Shown: one piece after another, positions 6,663 through 13,715 of the stretch
Layout: each line of letters begins with the position of its first letter
Numbering within the stretch: the stretch's first letter is position 1
Assembly (NCBI GenBank): GCA_964614265.1
Contig: CAZTKT010000008.1
Span: forward strand, 1-25,522
Direction: 5' to 3'
Length of the DNA stretch: 25,522 nucleotides
Source of the DNA: JACQKD01 sp964614265
GTDB lineage: Bacteria; Patescibacteriota; Minisyncoccia; Phycocordibacterales; UBA918
Made by a program: the position numbers and the translations under genes
The notes under the pieces: generated by a model
The model's input: the letters and a program-made list of their open reading frames with translations, nothing else
Told to the model about the DNA's origin: nothing
The model's database searches: none

Positions 6663-7397
6663 ATGATGATGAGTATTGAAGATAAGTTCAATAAGAACAT
6701 TGCGTGGATGCTGGACGAGCTCCAAGCCGATATGCTCGTTTCCAATAAGGACGAGGTGAACCTCTACTTCATTAGCGAGGAGGGAGCCCCTACTCGGCGC
6801 GAGCAGGAGCGCGTACTTTCGTGGCTCTACAAACTCGGTGCTATCGAGCACATAAGCAATCTTCGCTCAAACGACCCTTTTTCAAATATGTTTGCGATGC
6901 ACCCTTTTGTCAGCGTTCCTGCTATCGGCGAGAAAGTCCGAGTAGACAAACAAGTTTTCGCGCCTCTGCGCAAAATCTTTAGCGGTGAATGGGAGAAGCA
7001 GCCCGCTGCCGATACGCTGAAAAAAGCTGAAAAGCTCCGAGCTGCGAAAAAGATTGATACAACACCCACTACCAAGCCAGTCCTTGAGAAAGTGCCGTTT
7101 TGGAATAAGGAGACGAATGAAGTTATTTACCTTGAGAAAACTTGCGATGTTCCTGCGGGCAATCAACGCGTCCTCTGTGCCGCCCTATTTGCAGCCCCAT
7201 TGAGAGTTTGGGTGGACGAGGACAATGTGGTTGGAAACTTCAATCGGGACGGCAAGCAGAGCTTTTATGATGCCCAACGTCTCCTCAACGCGCGTATACA
7301 GGACAAGCTCGGGATAAGGGACCTGATTGAGTACCAAACGGCAAAGGCGCGTATAAACCCAGCAACTATAGAGAGACTGAACCACTCAGAAAAATAG
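6663..7397 (+). CDS. Hypothetical protein, 244 aa
   Basis: I do not recognise the family. The start is one of three near-consecutive ATGs at 6663-6671. A weak AGGGA lies about 10 nt upstream. Residues 1-75 look like a small helical domain with an EEGAPTRREQERVLSWLYKL segment that could be a winged-helix fold. The middle (110-135) is Lys/Ala-rich and linker-like. The C-terminal part has a hydrophobic LCAALFAAPLRVWV strand-helix region and an SFYDAQRLLNARI helix. No catalytic motif or signal peptide is seen. It heads the rightward block of the island and is followed by an intrinsic terminator at 7433-7457. It may be a regulator or nucleic-acid-binding protein, but that is a guess. Confidence 0.75.
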   Translation: MMMSIEDKFNKNIAWMLDELQADMLVSNKDEVNLYFISEEGAPTRREQERVLSWLYKLGAIEHISNLRSNDPFSNMFAMHPFVSVPAIGEKVRVDKQVFAPLRKIFSGEWEKQPAADTLKKAEKLRAAKKIDTTPTTKPVLEKVPFWNKETNEVIYLEKTCDVPAGNQRVLCAALFAAPLRVWVDEDNVVGNFNRDGKQSFYDAQRLLNARIQDKLGIRDLIEYQTAKARINPATIERLNHSEK

Positions 7398-7432
7398 GGA
7401 TTTCTGATTACAGAATGGGTCAGTTCGTAAAC

Positions 7433-7457
7433 GGCACGCTACGAGCGGGCCTTTTTT
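7433..7457 (+). terminator. Intrinsic terminator after the 6663 gene
   Basis: GGCACGCT (7433 on) pairs with AGCGGGCC (7444-7451) with one A-G mismatch around an ACG loop. Six T residues follow directly (7452-7457). It lies 36 nt after the stop of the upstream gene and 18 nt before the next start, so the following small-gene operon probably has its own promoter or depends on readthrough. Confidence 0.7.
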
Positions 7458-7475
7458 ATATGGCCTCCCATTACA

Positions 7476-7730
7476 ATGAACAAAAAGAATACAGAACCAC
7501 ATTCACCTTTCACGACTTACGACCTCGGCACTGCCGCCGCGCTCCTCTGTTCCGATTTCGTCCTCCTTTCGTTAGACCGCACCAATCCGCGCCGAGTGCT
7601 TTTCGTATTCAAATACAAGAAGCGCATTGAGGAGACCGCGAACGCCTATTTTGCAGACCGCCTCAAGCTCAACGCTCGTTCGTTCTTTGACCAGCTCAAA
7701 GCACTCAAAAGCCGTCTGTACGGCGAATGA
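7476..7730 (+). CDS. DUF5659-like small protein, 84 aa
   Basis: The product starts with a polar tail, then FTTYDLGTAAALLCSDFVLLSLDR, a strand ending in RVLFVFKYKKRIEE, and a C-terminal helix ending in LKALKSRLYGE. This order (TxDLxxAAxLxxxGfxL, rVxFvF, then lKxxLY) matches DUF5659, a small family of unknown function frequent in CPR integrative elements. It is the first gene of a tightly packed rightward series leading to the recombinase. Its stop is 3 nt before the next start. A longer overlapping frame from 7415 has arginine-rich, non-protein-like composition and is rejected. Confidence 0.75.
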   Translation: MNKKNTEPHSPFTTYDLGTAAALLCSDFVLLSLDRTNPRRVLFVFKYKKRIEETANAYFADRLKLNARSFFDQLKALKSRLYGE

Positions 7731-7733
7731 CTT

Positions 7734-7907
7734 ATGGTCCTCGCGGATGAACACATTGACGAGTTCCAAACGCTCTACAAGGAGCATTTTGGAGTTGAAC
7801 TCACGAAAGCACAGGCACTTGAAAAAGGTCTGCGCGTCATCCGTTTGGTTGAAGCCGTCAGTCGCGCGCTTGTAGATGATGAACCTAATACCAAGACCTA
7901 TGAATGA
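7734..7907 (+). CDS. Small element-associated protein, 57 aa
   Basis: ATG 7734 follows the preceding stop by 3 nt. TGA is at 7905-7907. The product contains EFQTLYKEHFGVELTKAQAL followed by EKGLRVIRLVEAV and an acidic-polar tail. I recall this pattern (FxxLYKxxFGxELsxxeAxEKxxxLlRLvxxi) as one of the most common tiny proteins of CPR integrative elements. The function is unknown. It looks like a compact helical protein and could be a DNA-binding or toxin-antitoxin-like accessory, but nothing proves it. It overlaps the next gene. Confidence 0.75.
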   Translation: MVLADEHIDEFQTLYKEHFGVELTKAQALEKGLRVIRLVEAVSRALVDDEPNTKTYE

Positions 7908-8286
7908 AGACGAGACCAAGCCAGCGAGTATTGAGGACTTCGCGGCAATAAGCCCTGAACGCTGGGCAGAACTTGATGCGATGTGTGCCGAGGCCGAGCG
8001 ATACAGAGAGTTTTTGAACCTCGTGCCACGCAACCAAGGCGGCGAACGATACATACGTGAACGTTATCCCATTGCTGTTCTGTATGCTCGTGCCGACCTG
8101 CAAGACATTGCCGAAAGCAGTTTCGATACCACCCTCACGGAGACGGAAGTCCAAGCTGTGCAAGAGGAGTTCTTCAATGAGTATCCTGAAGAGCTCCATT
8201 TCGCCATTACTGACGCTATTGAGCGCGTAGTACAGCATCGTTCTGCCATTGCATATGAGCAAAATCAACCCCAAAGGGATACATAA
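7900..8286 (+). CDS. Acidic hypothetical protein, about 128 aa
   Basis: The family is not recognised. Possible starts are ATG 7876, 7879 or 7900. I chose 7900, whose 8-nt overlap with the preceding stop is typical of translational coupling. The longer starts would overlap by about 30 nt. The product is acidic and helical: SIEDFAAISPERWAELDAMC, then AEAERYREFLNLVPR near residues 25-45, a RYIRERYPIAVLYARADL segment, and a helical ETEVQAVQEEFFNEYPEEL region. No motif points to catalysis. It overlaps the following HTH gene by 32 nt. Confidence 0.7.
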   Translation: MNEDETKPASIEDFAAISPERWAELDAMCAEAERYREFLNLVPRNQGGERYIRERYPIAVLYARADLQDIAESSFDTTLTETEVQAVQEEFFNEYPEELHFAITDAIERVVQHRSAIAYEQNQPQRDT

Positions 8287-8641
8287 AAATATGAGCTACA
8301 CCGTCGCAGAGCTCACGGGGATACTCGGCATCAACGAGAAGACCGTCGCTCGATGGATGGAAAGCGGGCTCAAGCCCGTTGCTGGCTGTGCGAAGCCCTA
8401 CCTCATTTATGGCTCGGACTTACAGACATTCCTGAAAAGTAAGGCCGCGAAGCGCAAAGCGACACTGAAGCAAAATGAGTTTTTCTGCTTCAGTTGCAAG
8501 CAACCGCGACGGGCGAAGCGGAGCTCAAAGAAAGCCGTGGGCGACAAGGAAAAAGCAGTATGCGTCGTCTGTAGCGGGAAAATGAGCAGGACAATCAAAC
8601 CCTCCCAAAAGTACTATCAGAAATCGTTATTTGAGATGTAA
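8255..8641 (+). CDS. Excisionase-like HTH protein with zinc ribbon
   Basis: The 128-aa product (ATG 8255) has an N-terminal MerR/HTH_17-like helix-turn-helix, residues about 13-60: SYTVAELTGILGINEKTVAR, then WMESGLKPV and YLIYGSDLQTFLKS. A basic linker and a zinc ribbon follow, with CFSC (about residues 75-78) and CVVC (about 100-103) as the two Cys pairs. Proteins of this build commonly sit directly upstream of tyrosine recombinases. Its TAA (8639-8641) abuts the integrase ATG at 8642. It probably acts as a recombination directionality factor or regulator of that recombinase. The DNA-binding call is strong; the excisionase role is inferred from position. Confidence 0.8.
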   Translation: MSKINPKGIHKNMSYTVAELTGILGINEKTVARWMESGLKPVAGCAKPYLIYGSDLQTFLKSKAAKRKATLKQNEFFCFSCKQPRRAKRSSKKAVGDKEKAVCVVCSGKMSRTIKPSQKYYQKSLFEM

Positions 8642-9784
8642 ATGTCCGTTTGTACAAGTATGAGCACTTCCACCAATCAAGACAAAATCCCGTATCGAAA
8701 CGAGCAGGCAAAGCGCGGTTTCTTTGAGCACCTGCGCGGAGCAAAGGGCTTCACGGAGGCGTCGGTAAACGACTACGCCGATGCCATCGGACAGTGGCAG
8801 ATTTTCTCCGATAACGAGGACTTTGCGACCTTCGACAAATCAAAAGCGATGGCGTTCCGCGAGTGGCTCGTTCGACGAGCGACAAAAACGCCCGACGGGG
8901 CGCTCAAACCCGCAACGCGATATCACTACCTACGGCGCGTAAAGGAGTTCTTTCTCTGGCTTGCTGGGCAACCCGAGTATAGCCAGAAGCTGGTTCGAGG
9001 GGACGCTGACTTCTTGCGCATCTCCAAAAAGGATATGCAGATAGTCCTTACGGGCACGACGAAAGCTATCCCGACCCTTGAGGAGGTGCAGAAAGTAATC
9101 GGGAGCATCGAGGCAACGACCGAGATAGGTATGCGTGATAGGGCGCTCATTGGCTTCGCCCTCATTACGGGCTGTCGCATCAGTGCCATCATCTCGCTCA
9201 AAATGAAGAGCTTTGACAAAGCGACCCATCGCATTCATCAGAACCCTGCGGACGGCGTAAGAACAAAGAACTCAAAGACCATCATCACGACGTTCTTCCC
9301 TATCGGATGGGATGAGCCGCGCAGCTACTTCTTGGAGTGGTACGAGTACTTGGAGAATAAGGGCTTTGCCCAAGACGACCCGATTTTCCCCGCGACTTCA
9401 AGTGAAATCAGCACGAAAAAAGCGTACAGTAAGGATAATATCAGCCGTTCTTTTTGGAGCGATGCGGGAAGCGCTCGGAAGATATTTGAGAAGCGGTGCG
9501 CAAACGCGGGCGTGAAGTACTATCACCCACACTCCTACCGACACTTGGTAGTCAGCTTGATGAGCAAGATGCGTCTTACCGAGGAAGAAAAGCGGGCTAT
9601 CAGCTTGACGCTCGGGCACGAGAACATCGGCACTACTTTCGGCTCATACGGCTATGGCAGTATGGGAGTAGAACGCGCCGTGGACATCGTGCGTGAACTG
9701 CGGGATTTCCAAAACAGCGCTGGTACGGTTGAGATACCAGACGAGGTGCGAACGTTCCTGAAGCGGCTTATTGACGGGAAATAG
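8642..9784 (+). CDS. Tyrosine recombinase/integrase
   Basis: The 380-aa protein has a SAM-like core-binding domain (about residues 20-125) and a phage-integrase catalytic domain (about 135-350). Catalytic residues are visible: R179 in TGCRISAI, H297-x-x-R300 in HPHSYRH, H326 in LGHENIG, and the likely nucleophile Y336 in FGSYGYG, 10 residues later. Start ATG 8642 directly follows the stop of the HTH gene, so the two are translationally coupled. Met at codon 7 is an alternative. It may move the element or an inner module, or invert DNA. No attachment site for it can be assigned. The dyads at 9799-9912 lie immediately downstream and could be its substrate. Confidence 0.92.
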   Translation: MSVCTSMSTSTNQDKIPYRNEQAKRGFFEHLRGAKGFTEASVNDYADAIGQWQIFSDNEDFATFDKSKAMAFREWLVRRATKTPDGALKPATRYHYLRRVKEFFLWLAGQPEYSQKLVRGDADFLRISKKDMQIVLTGTTKAIPTLEEVQKVIGSIEATTEIGMRDRALIGFALITGCRISAIISLKMKSFDKATHRIHQNPADGVRTKNSKTIITTFFPIGWDEPRSYFLEWYEYLENKGFAQDDPIFPATSSEISTKKAYSKDNISRSFWSDAGSARKIFEKRCANAGVKYYHPHSYRHLVVSLMSKMRLTEEEKRAISLTLGHENIGTTFGSYGYGSMGVERAVDIVRELRDFQNSAGTVEIPDEVRTFLKRLIDGK

Positions 9785-9798
9785 AGTATAATGGCTAT

Positions 9799-9930
9799 GT
9801 TGACCCACTTATTGTTTGCGTATTCCCCGAGATTTTTCTATACCCATAGCGGCGCGAAAGGGGCGGTCTGCCACTATGGGTATCCCTCGGGGTGCATCGT
9901 AAGTGGGTCAACCAGACCGTCCCTTTCGCG
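9799..9930 (+). promoter_or_regulatory. Nested dyads plus crossing 18-bp helix: candidate bistable leader of the serine recombinase
   Basis: Three nested perfect stems are present: A, 9799-9811 with 9900-9912 (13 bp, GTTGACCCACTTA); B, 9825-9831 with 9886-9892 (7 bp, CCCCGAG); C, 9840-9849 with 9874-9883 (10 bp). The 24-nt loop of C contains 9853-9870, which pairs over 18 contiguous positions (one G-U) with 9913-9930, just outside stem A. That 3' arm ends 3 nt before ATG 9934. Only 3-nt connectors flank the loop arm, too short to span an 18-bp helix, so C and the 18-bp helix should exclude each other. That would form a switch exposing or hiding the start region. No Shine-Dalgarno is seen. Confidence 0.75.
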
Positions 9931-9933
9931 TAT

Positions 9934-11589
9934 ATGAAAACACCAGCCAAAACACGCTACTTCGCCTATCTCCGCAAATCCTCCGAGGATAAGGAGAAAC
10001 AGGCGCTTTCCATACCCGCACAACGAGCGCAGCTCTCCGAACGCTTCCCTGATTTGGACATTGAGTTCATAGACGAAGAAAAGAGCGCCTTCCTTCCGTA
10101 CAATCGCCCGAAGTTCAGCGATATGCTCCTGCGTATCCGCAATGGTGAGCGTGCAGGCCTACTCGCTTGGCATCCTGACCGTCTCTCACGCAACGAGGTA
10201 GATGCGAGCACACTCACGTACCTGCTTCGCACAGGCGAACTCGAAGACCTCAAGTTCGCAACCTACCACTTCGAGAACAACTCTCCCGAGGGTATTTGGA
10301 TGCTCCAAATGGCGCTATCGCAATCGCAGTACGAAAGCGCAAAGAAAGGGCGCGACGTAAAGCGCGGTCTTGAACAGAAGGCAAAGATGGGCTATTACCC
10401 AGCACCTGCTCCGCTTGGATATAAAAACGACAAGTACGAGGAGCGAGGCAAGAAGAAGGTTTATACCGATACCGAGCGCTTCGCATTGCTTCGCAAAATG
10501 GTAGACCTGATGCTCACAGGAAACTACACACCACCGCAGATATGGCGCATCGCTACAGACGAGTGGGGCTTGCGCTCGCTGAACGGAAAGAAAATAAGCC
10601 GCAGCAATATCTACAATATCTTCACACGCCCGTTCTACTACGGAGACTTCGAGTACCCTGTGGGCAGCGGCAAATGGTACACGGGACTGCACGAACCATT
10701 GATGATGCGTGATGAGTATGACCGCATCCAGTTCCTGCTTGGGCGCAAAGGCAACCCACGCCCGAAGGTACACCGCGACATCGCATTCCGTGGCCCGATA
10801 CGGTGCGGCGAGTGTGGAGCGCTCATCACTGCCGAAGAAAAGATAAAGAAGCTCGCTGGCGGCGGTTTCGCACACTACACGTACTACCATTGCACGAAAA
10901 AGAAAAACCCAAACTGCTCGCAGAAATCCATAGAGGAGAAAGAGCTTGAGAAGCAAATAGCCAAGGAGTTGGCGAAGCTCAACATCCCTACTGACTTCAC
11001 GACGTGGGCAGTATCACGCTTGAAGGAAGCGAGCGGCAAAGAGATTACTGACCGAGAGCAGATATTCGGGAACCAGCGCCGCGACTATGACGCGTGCGTG
11101 CGGAAGATAGATAACCTCATAGATATGCGTGCTGGCTCGGAGATTGACGAGCACGAGTTCCGCAGCCGTAAGGAGACGTTGCTCGCCGAGAAAGCCCGCC
11201 TCAAGGCGTTATTGGGCGATACAGACAAGCGTATAGACACGTGGCTTGAGATTGCCGAGCGCGGTTTCAACTTCGCAGAGAAAGCGCCTCTCGCATTCCG
11301 TAAAGCAAGCGAGAAGAAGCAACTTCAAGTGAAGCGAGAGATATTTTCGGCCTTGGGTTATAACTACACACTTACGGGCGGGAAACTCACCATTTCATTG
11401 GATAATCTGCTGTTCCCGATAGAAAGCGTCGCAGAAGAAGCTCGCACGATTTCTGCAAGGTTAGAACTGGAAAAGCAGCAAGGGATTACAACGGATATTG
11501 GAGAAATCTACTCCAAAAATCCTAGGATGCTGCGGGACTTGGATTCGAACCAAGATGACGACTTTCAGAGAGTCGCATCCTACCATTAG
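9934..11589 (+). CDS. Large serine recombinase reading into tRNA-Gln antisense
   Basis: The 551-aa protein starts at ATG 9934. An upstream GTG 9892 would encode stem sequence and is rejected. The N-terminal resolvase domain carries the catalytic serine in YLRKS (S16), with SIPAQ and the HPDRLSRNE signature. The recombinase domain follows, then a zinc ribbon with RCGECGALI and a YHC...NC pair (about residues 289-330). A coiled-coil region (about 335-430) and a C-terminal tail complete it. The last roughly 20 codons are the antisense of tRNA-Gln (MLRDLDSNQDDDF onward), and the stop lies within the tRNA gene. This implies that the attachment site lies in the 3' end of the gene and that integration replaced its original end. 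It is the likely integrase of the left island. Translation may be controlled by the structure at 9799-9930. Confidence 0.93.
   Translation: MKTPAKTRYFAYLRKSSEDKEKQALSIPAQRAQLSERFPDLDIEFIDEEKSAFLPYNRPKFSDMLLRIRNGERAGLLAWHPDRLSRNEVDASTLTYLLRTGELEDLKFATYHFENNSPEGIWMLQMALSQSQYESAKKGRDVKRGLEQKAKMGYYPAPAPLGYKNDKYEERGKKKVYTDTERFALLRKMVDLMLTGNYTPPQIWRIATDEWGLRSLNGKKISRSNIYNIFTRPFYYGDFEYPVGSGKWYTGLHEPLMMRDEYDRIQFLLGRKGNPRPKVHRDIAFRGPIRCGECGALITAEEKIKKLAGGGFAHYTYYHCTKKKNPNCSQKSIEEKELEKQIAKELAKLNIPTDFTTWAVSRLKEASGKEITDREQIFGNQRRDYDACVRKIDNLIDMRAGSEIDEHEFRSRKETLLAEKARLKALLGDTDKRIDTWLEIAERGFNFAEKAPLAFRKASEKKQLQVKREIFSALGYNYTLTGGKLTISLDNLLFPIESVAEEARTISARLELEKQQGITTDIGEIYSKNPRMLRDLDSNQDDDFQRVASYH
11498..11528. 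other. Candidate attachment-site region: hairpin and palindrome at island/tRNA junction
   Basis: A 6-bp hairpin (TTGGAG 11498-11503, CTCCAA 11511-11516) is followed by the perfect 10-bp palindrome ATCCTAGGAT (11519-11528), which abuts the 3' end of tRNA-Gln at 11530. Serine-integrase crossovers use a central dinucleotide flanked by imperfect dyads, and the island ends about here. No second copy of the tRNA 3' segment was found in the window, so the other junction must be outside and the core cannot be fixed. Confidence 0.45.
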
Positions 11590-11600
11590 ATGATCCCGCA
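11530..11600 (-). tRNA. tRNA-Gln (CUG)
   Basis: A full cloverleaf is readable on the minus strand: 7-bp acceptor stem TGCGGGA/TCCCGCA, 5-bp anticodon stem CGACT/AGTCG, 7-nt loop CTCTGAA with anticodon CTG (11566-11568), and T-arm TTGG-TTCGAATC-CCAA. The discriminator is G, as usual for tRNA-Gln. The next bases are CAT rather than CCA, so the 3' CCA is not encoded. The left island joins exactly at this end, so integration may have removed it. Confidence 0.95.
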
Positions 11601-11711
11601 AATATGGCTCTACGGATTCTCCTTCGGGGTGCCAGTGGCTCTATAGTGCCTCACTTTTCCAATACGTTCAAGGTGTGACAAAACGGGCGACCGATGCGTA
11701 TGCATCAGTGG

Positions 11712-12749
11712 TTATGGTGCGGTCGTCAGCTCAATTACGGCGAGTTCAAGAGGAAGTTGGGGAATATAGGTACGATTGGTTTGTTCGGTGGCAAGGAGAA
11801 GTCGCGCGAGCAGAGCGGAATTGAGGGGTGAGTGAACGTCTTTCGCGAGCGCGACGAGTTCTTTCTGTTCGTCTTCTCGAAGCTGTACGAGCGTGTGGTC
11901 TGCGTCACTCGCGTGGCGCGTAAGAATCACCGCACGCACACGTTCAAGAATGAGACGGGCAAATAGCTGCATCTCGACATTTTCTTTTTGGGCCGTCTCG
12001 ATCGCGGTCAGTGCGCGAGCGGTGTCTTTCTCATGTAATGCGAGCACCACGTCCATCACCAATGCTCCCTTTGGAGCACCGATGATGGTCGCGACTTCGT
12101 CGGCATCTGCTTTTTGATCGACACTTGCCATCATGACTTTCTGGATAATTCCATGTGCATCACGAAAGGAACCGTCGGCGGCAAGTGCAATGAGGTCCGC
12201 ACTGTCACTGCCGAGCGCAAATTGTTCTTTCGACGCAGTATCGAGTATCATCTCACGAAGTAGTGCACGCGTGGGTGCTTTGAATTGAAATACCTGACAG
12301 CGAGAGACAACCGTGTCGAGTAGTTTTTCTGGCTCAGTGGTCGCGAGTATGAAAAGGACGTACGCCGGCGGTTCTTCAAGTGTTTTGAGAAACGCATTGA
12401 ACGCATCTTTGGTGAGCATGTGCACTTCATCGATAATGTACACCTTGCGTGGGGATTCGTACGGAAGGGTGTGTACGGCATCACGCAAATTGCGAATATC
12501 ATCAATACCGCGGTTTGAGGCGGCGTCTATTTCATAGATGTCGATTGCTTTGGCACCCGCGGCACTGGCGAAAATGCGCGCCATACTGGTCTTGCCAGTA
12601 CCACGGGCACCCACAAATAACAACGCATGAGGAATTTTCCCCGATAGAATCGCCCCCTCCAGTGCTTTTACAATAGGTCCTTGACCGCGTATATCGGCGA
12701 AAGTACTTGGGCGATATTTTCGGTAAAGTGCTGTGTAAGTAGATTCCAT
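11712..12749 (-). CDS. dnaX: DNA polymerase III clamp-loader subunit (short gamma form)
   Basis: The 345-aa AAA+ ATPase of the clamp loader loads the sliding clamp during replication. Visible features are YRKYRPSTF near the start, Walker A GARGTGKT (about 47-54), EIDAASNRGID, Walker B YIIDEVHML, sensor-1 LATTEPEK and the VSRCQVFQF arginine-finger region. It stops after domain III, so there is no tau-type C-terminal region. The Cys4 zinc module that normally lies between Walker A and EIDAASN is missing: ARIFA runs through a short SAAGAKAIDIY straight into EIDAASN, with no cysteines. Its first 82 nt overlap the end of the upstream carboxypeptidase gene. An extended -10 promoter lies just before ATG 12749. 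Confidence 0.95.
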   Translation of the reverse strand: MESTYTALYRKYRPSTFADIRGQGPIVKALEGAILSGKIPHALLFVGARGTGKTSMARIFASAAGAKAIDIYEIDAASNRGIDDIRNLRDAVHTLPYESPRKVYIIDEVHMLTKDAFNAFLKTLEEPPAYVLFILATTEPEKLLDTVVSRCQVFQFKAPTRALLREMILDTASKEQFALGSDSADLIALAADGSFRDAHGIIQKVMMASVDQKADADEVATIIGAPKGALVMDVVLALHEKDTARALTAIETAQKENVEMQLFARLILERVRAVILTRHASDADHTLVQLREDEQKELVALAKDVHSPLNSALLARLLLATEQTNRTYIPQLPLELAVIELTTAP

Positions 12750-13636
12750 AATCGTGGTGTATGCATTATAACAAACAGTGCGCTTCCCCGCTCGTGAGTG
12801 ACATGTTCGTGTAGATATGTACGGACACTCTCGACATCTGTATGTAAGTTCGCACTTCCCAACAACACAATAATGACGGTACGGGTTACTCCATTTGCAA
12901 GTGGTTCTTCAAAACGAGCGGCGAGCGTGCGGTCTGCTTCATCGGTATAGCCGTGCTTTCCTCCACGAAATGTGTCAAGAAATGAGATTTTATCAGCATT
13001 GTGCCAGATATGCGTTGCACCCACATATTGACCGAGGCGAGAAATATCAAGGAGGTACGGATCTGTGGAGGCAACAGCGTGTACTAATGTCGCAAGATCA
13101 GAAACGCTTGAGACACTCTGCGGAGAAAGCCCACTCGGATCAGCATAGTGTGTATCGGACATACCGAGGTTCCGAGCAGTTTCATTCATATCTGCCAGAA
13201 ATGCATCCCGACCATCAAACTCGGCAATGGCTTCCGCCGCATCATTTGAAGACGGGAGCAACAATGGAAACAGCAGTTCACGGATACTCATCACCTCCCC
13301 CGCTTTAAGCTCCCCCGCTCCTCCTTCGGTGGCGATCGCGCGTCGTGAAAGAGTAGTTGTTGCGTCGAGCGGAAGTGTGTTAAGCGTCACGCGTGCGGTC
13401 ATGAGCTTGGTCACCGACGCAATGGGGCGCACACTGTGCACGTCCTTTCCAAAGAGTAATTCGCCGGTCTCACTATCAAATGCGCCCCACGCGGGCGCGC
13501 TTACCTGAGGCAGGGCTGAGCCATCACGCGCATACAGCGCCTCACCGTATGAGGCATCATACTGTGCAAAACTGGGAATGGTCAGCACAAAACCGAGTAT
13601 ACCAACTATCACGAGGGAGAAAATTGTACGCATCAT
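12668..13636 (-). CDS. D-alanyl-D-alanine carboxypeptidase (penicillin-binding, S11 type)
   Basis: The 322-aa serine peptidase trims the terminal D-Ala of peptidoglycan stem peptides outside the membrane. A signal peptide covers about residues 1-24, ending PSFAQ. Active-site motifs are S74-V-T-K77 (SxxK), S129-S-N131 (SxN) and, at the third motif, K227-H-G229 in GGKHGYTDEA, where KTG or KSG is usual. The last roughly 60 residues (VRTYLHEHVTHERG onward) would be the short C-terminal extension; it contains a hydrophobic stretch but no clear amphipathic anchor. Its 3' end overlaps the start of dnaX by 82 nt. It lies between small membrane-protein genes and dnaX in the leftward cluster. Confidence 0.9.
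   Translation of the reverse strand: MMRTIFSLVIVGILGFVLTIPSFAQYDASYGEALYARDGSALPQVSAPAWGAFDSETGELLFGKDVHSVRPIASVTKLMTARVTLNTLPLDATTTLSRRAIATEGGAGELKAGEVMSIRELLFPLLLPSSNDAAEAIAEFDGRDAFLADMNETARNLGMSDTHYADPSGLSPQSVSSVSDLATLVHAVASTDPYLLDISRLGQYVGATHIWHNADKISFLDTFRGGKHGYTDEADRTLAARFEEPLANGVTRTVIIVLLGSANLHTDVESVRTYLHEHVTHERGSALFVIMHTPRLWNLLTQHFTENIAQVLSPIYAVKDLL
12765..12773 (-). promoter_or_regulatory. Extended -10 promoter for dnaX
   Basis: The minus strand has TGTTATAAT (TGn plus a consensus TATAAT at 12765-12770) 15 nt before the dnaX ATG, inside the 3' coding part of the carboxypeptidase gene. No matching -35 is visible. Initiation about 7 nt downstream would give a very short leader, consistent with the lack of a Shine-Dalgarno at dnaX. 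Confidence 0.5.
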
Positions 13637-13715
13637 ACTAGCTATGTGTTATATCGTATCGCAACAGAAGTAGCCTCGCACGACTCAGCGTGCACTCTTT
13701 GGGCCCATATATACT

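Noticed and set aside
9799..9912. Integron attC site
   Set aside because: The outer boxes have the opposite polarity (GTT...AAC rather than RYYYAAC...GTTRRRY), and no gene-cassette array follows.
9799..9930. Known self-cleaving ribozyme or group I intron
   Set aside because: No hammerhead, HDV-like or twister core nucleotides and no intron core pairing elements could be recognised; the long crossing helix does not fit those folds.
1..11530. A second copy of the tRNA-Gln 3' end marking the other island boundary
   Set aside because: I looked for the T-arm/acceptor sequence elsewhere and found none; the left boundary is probably outside the window.
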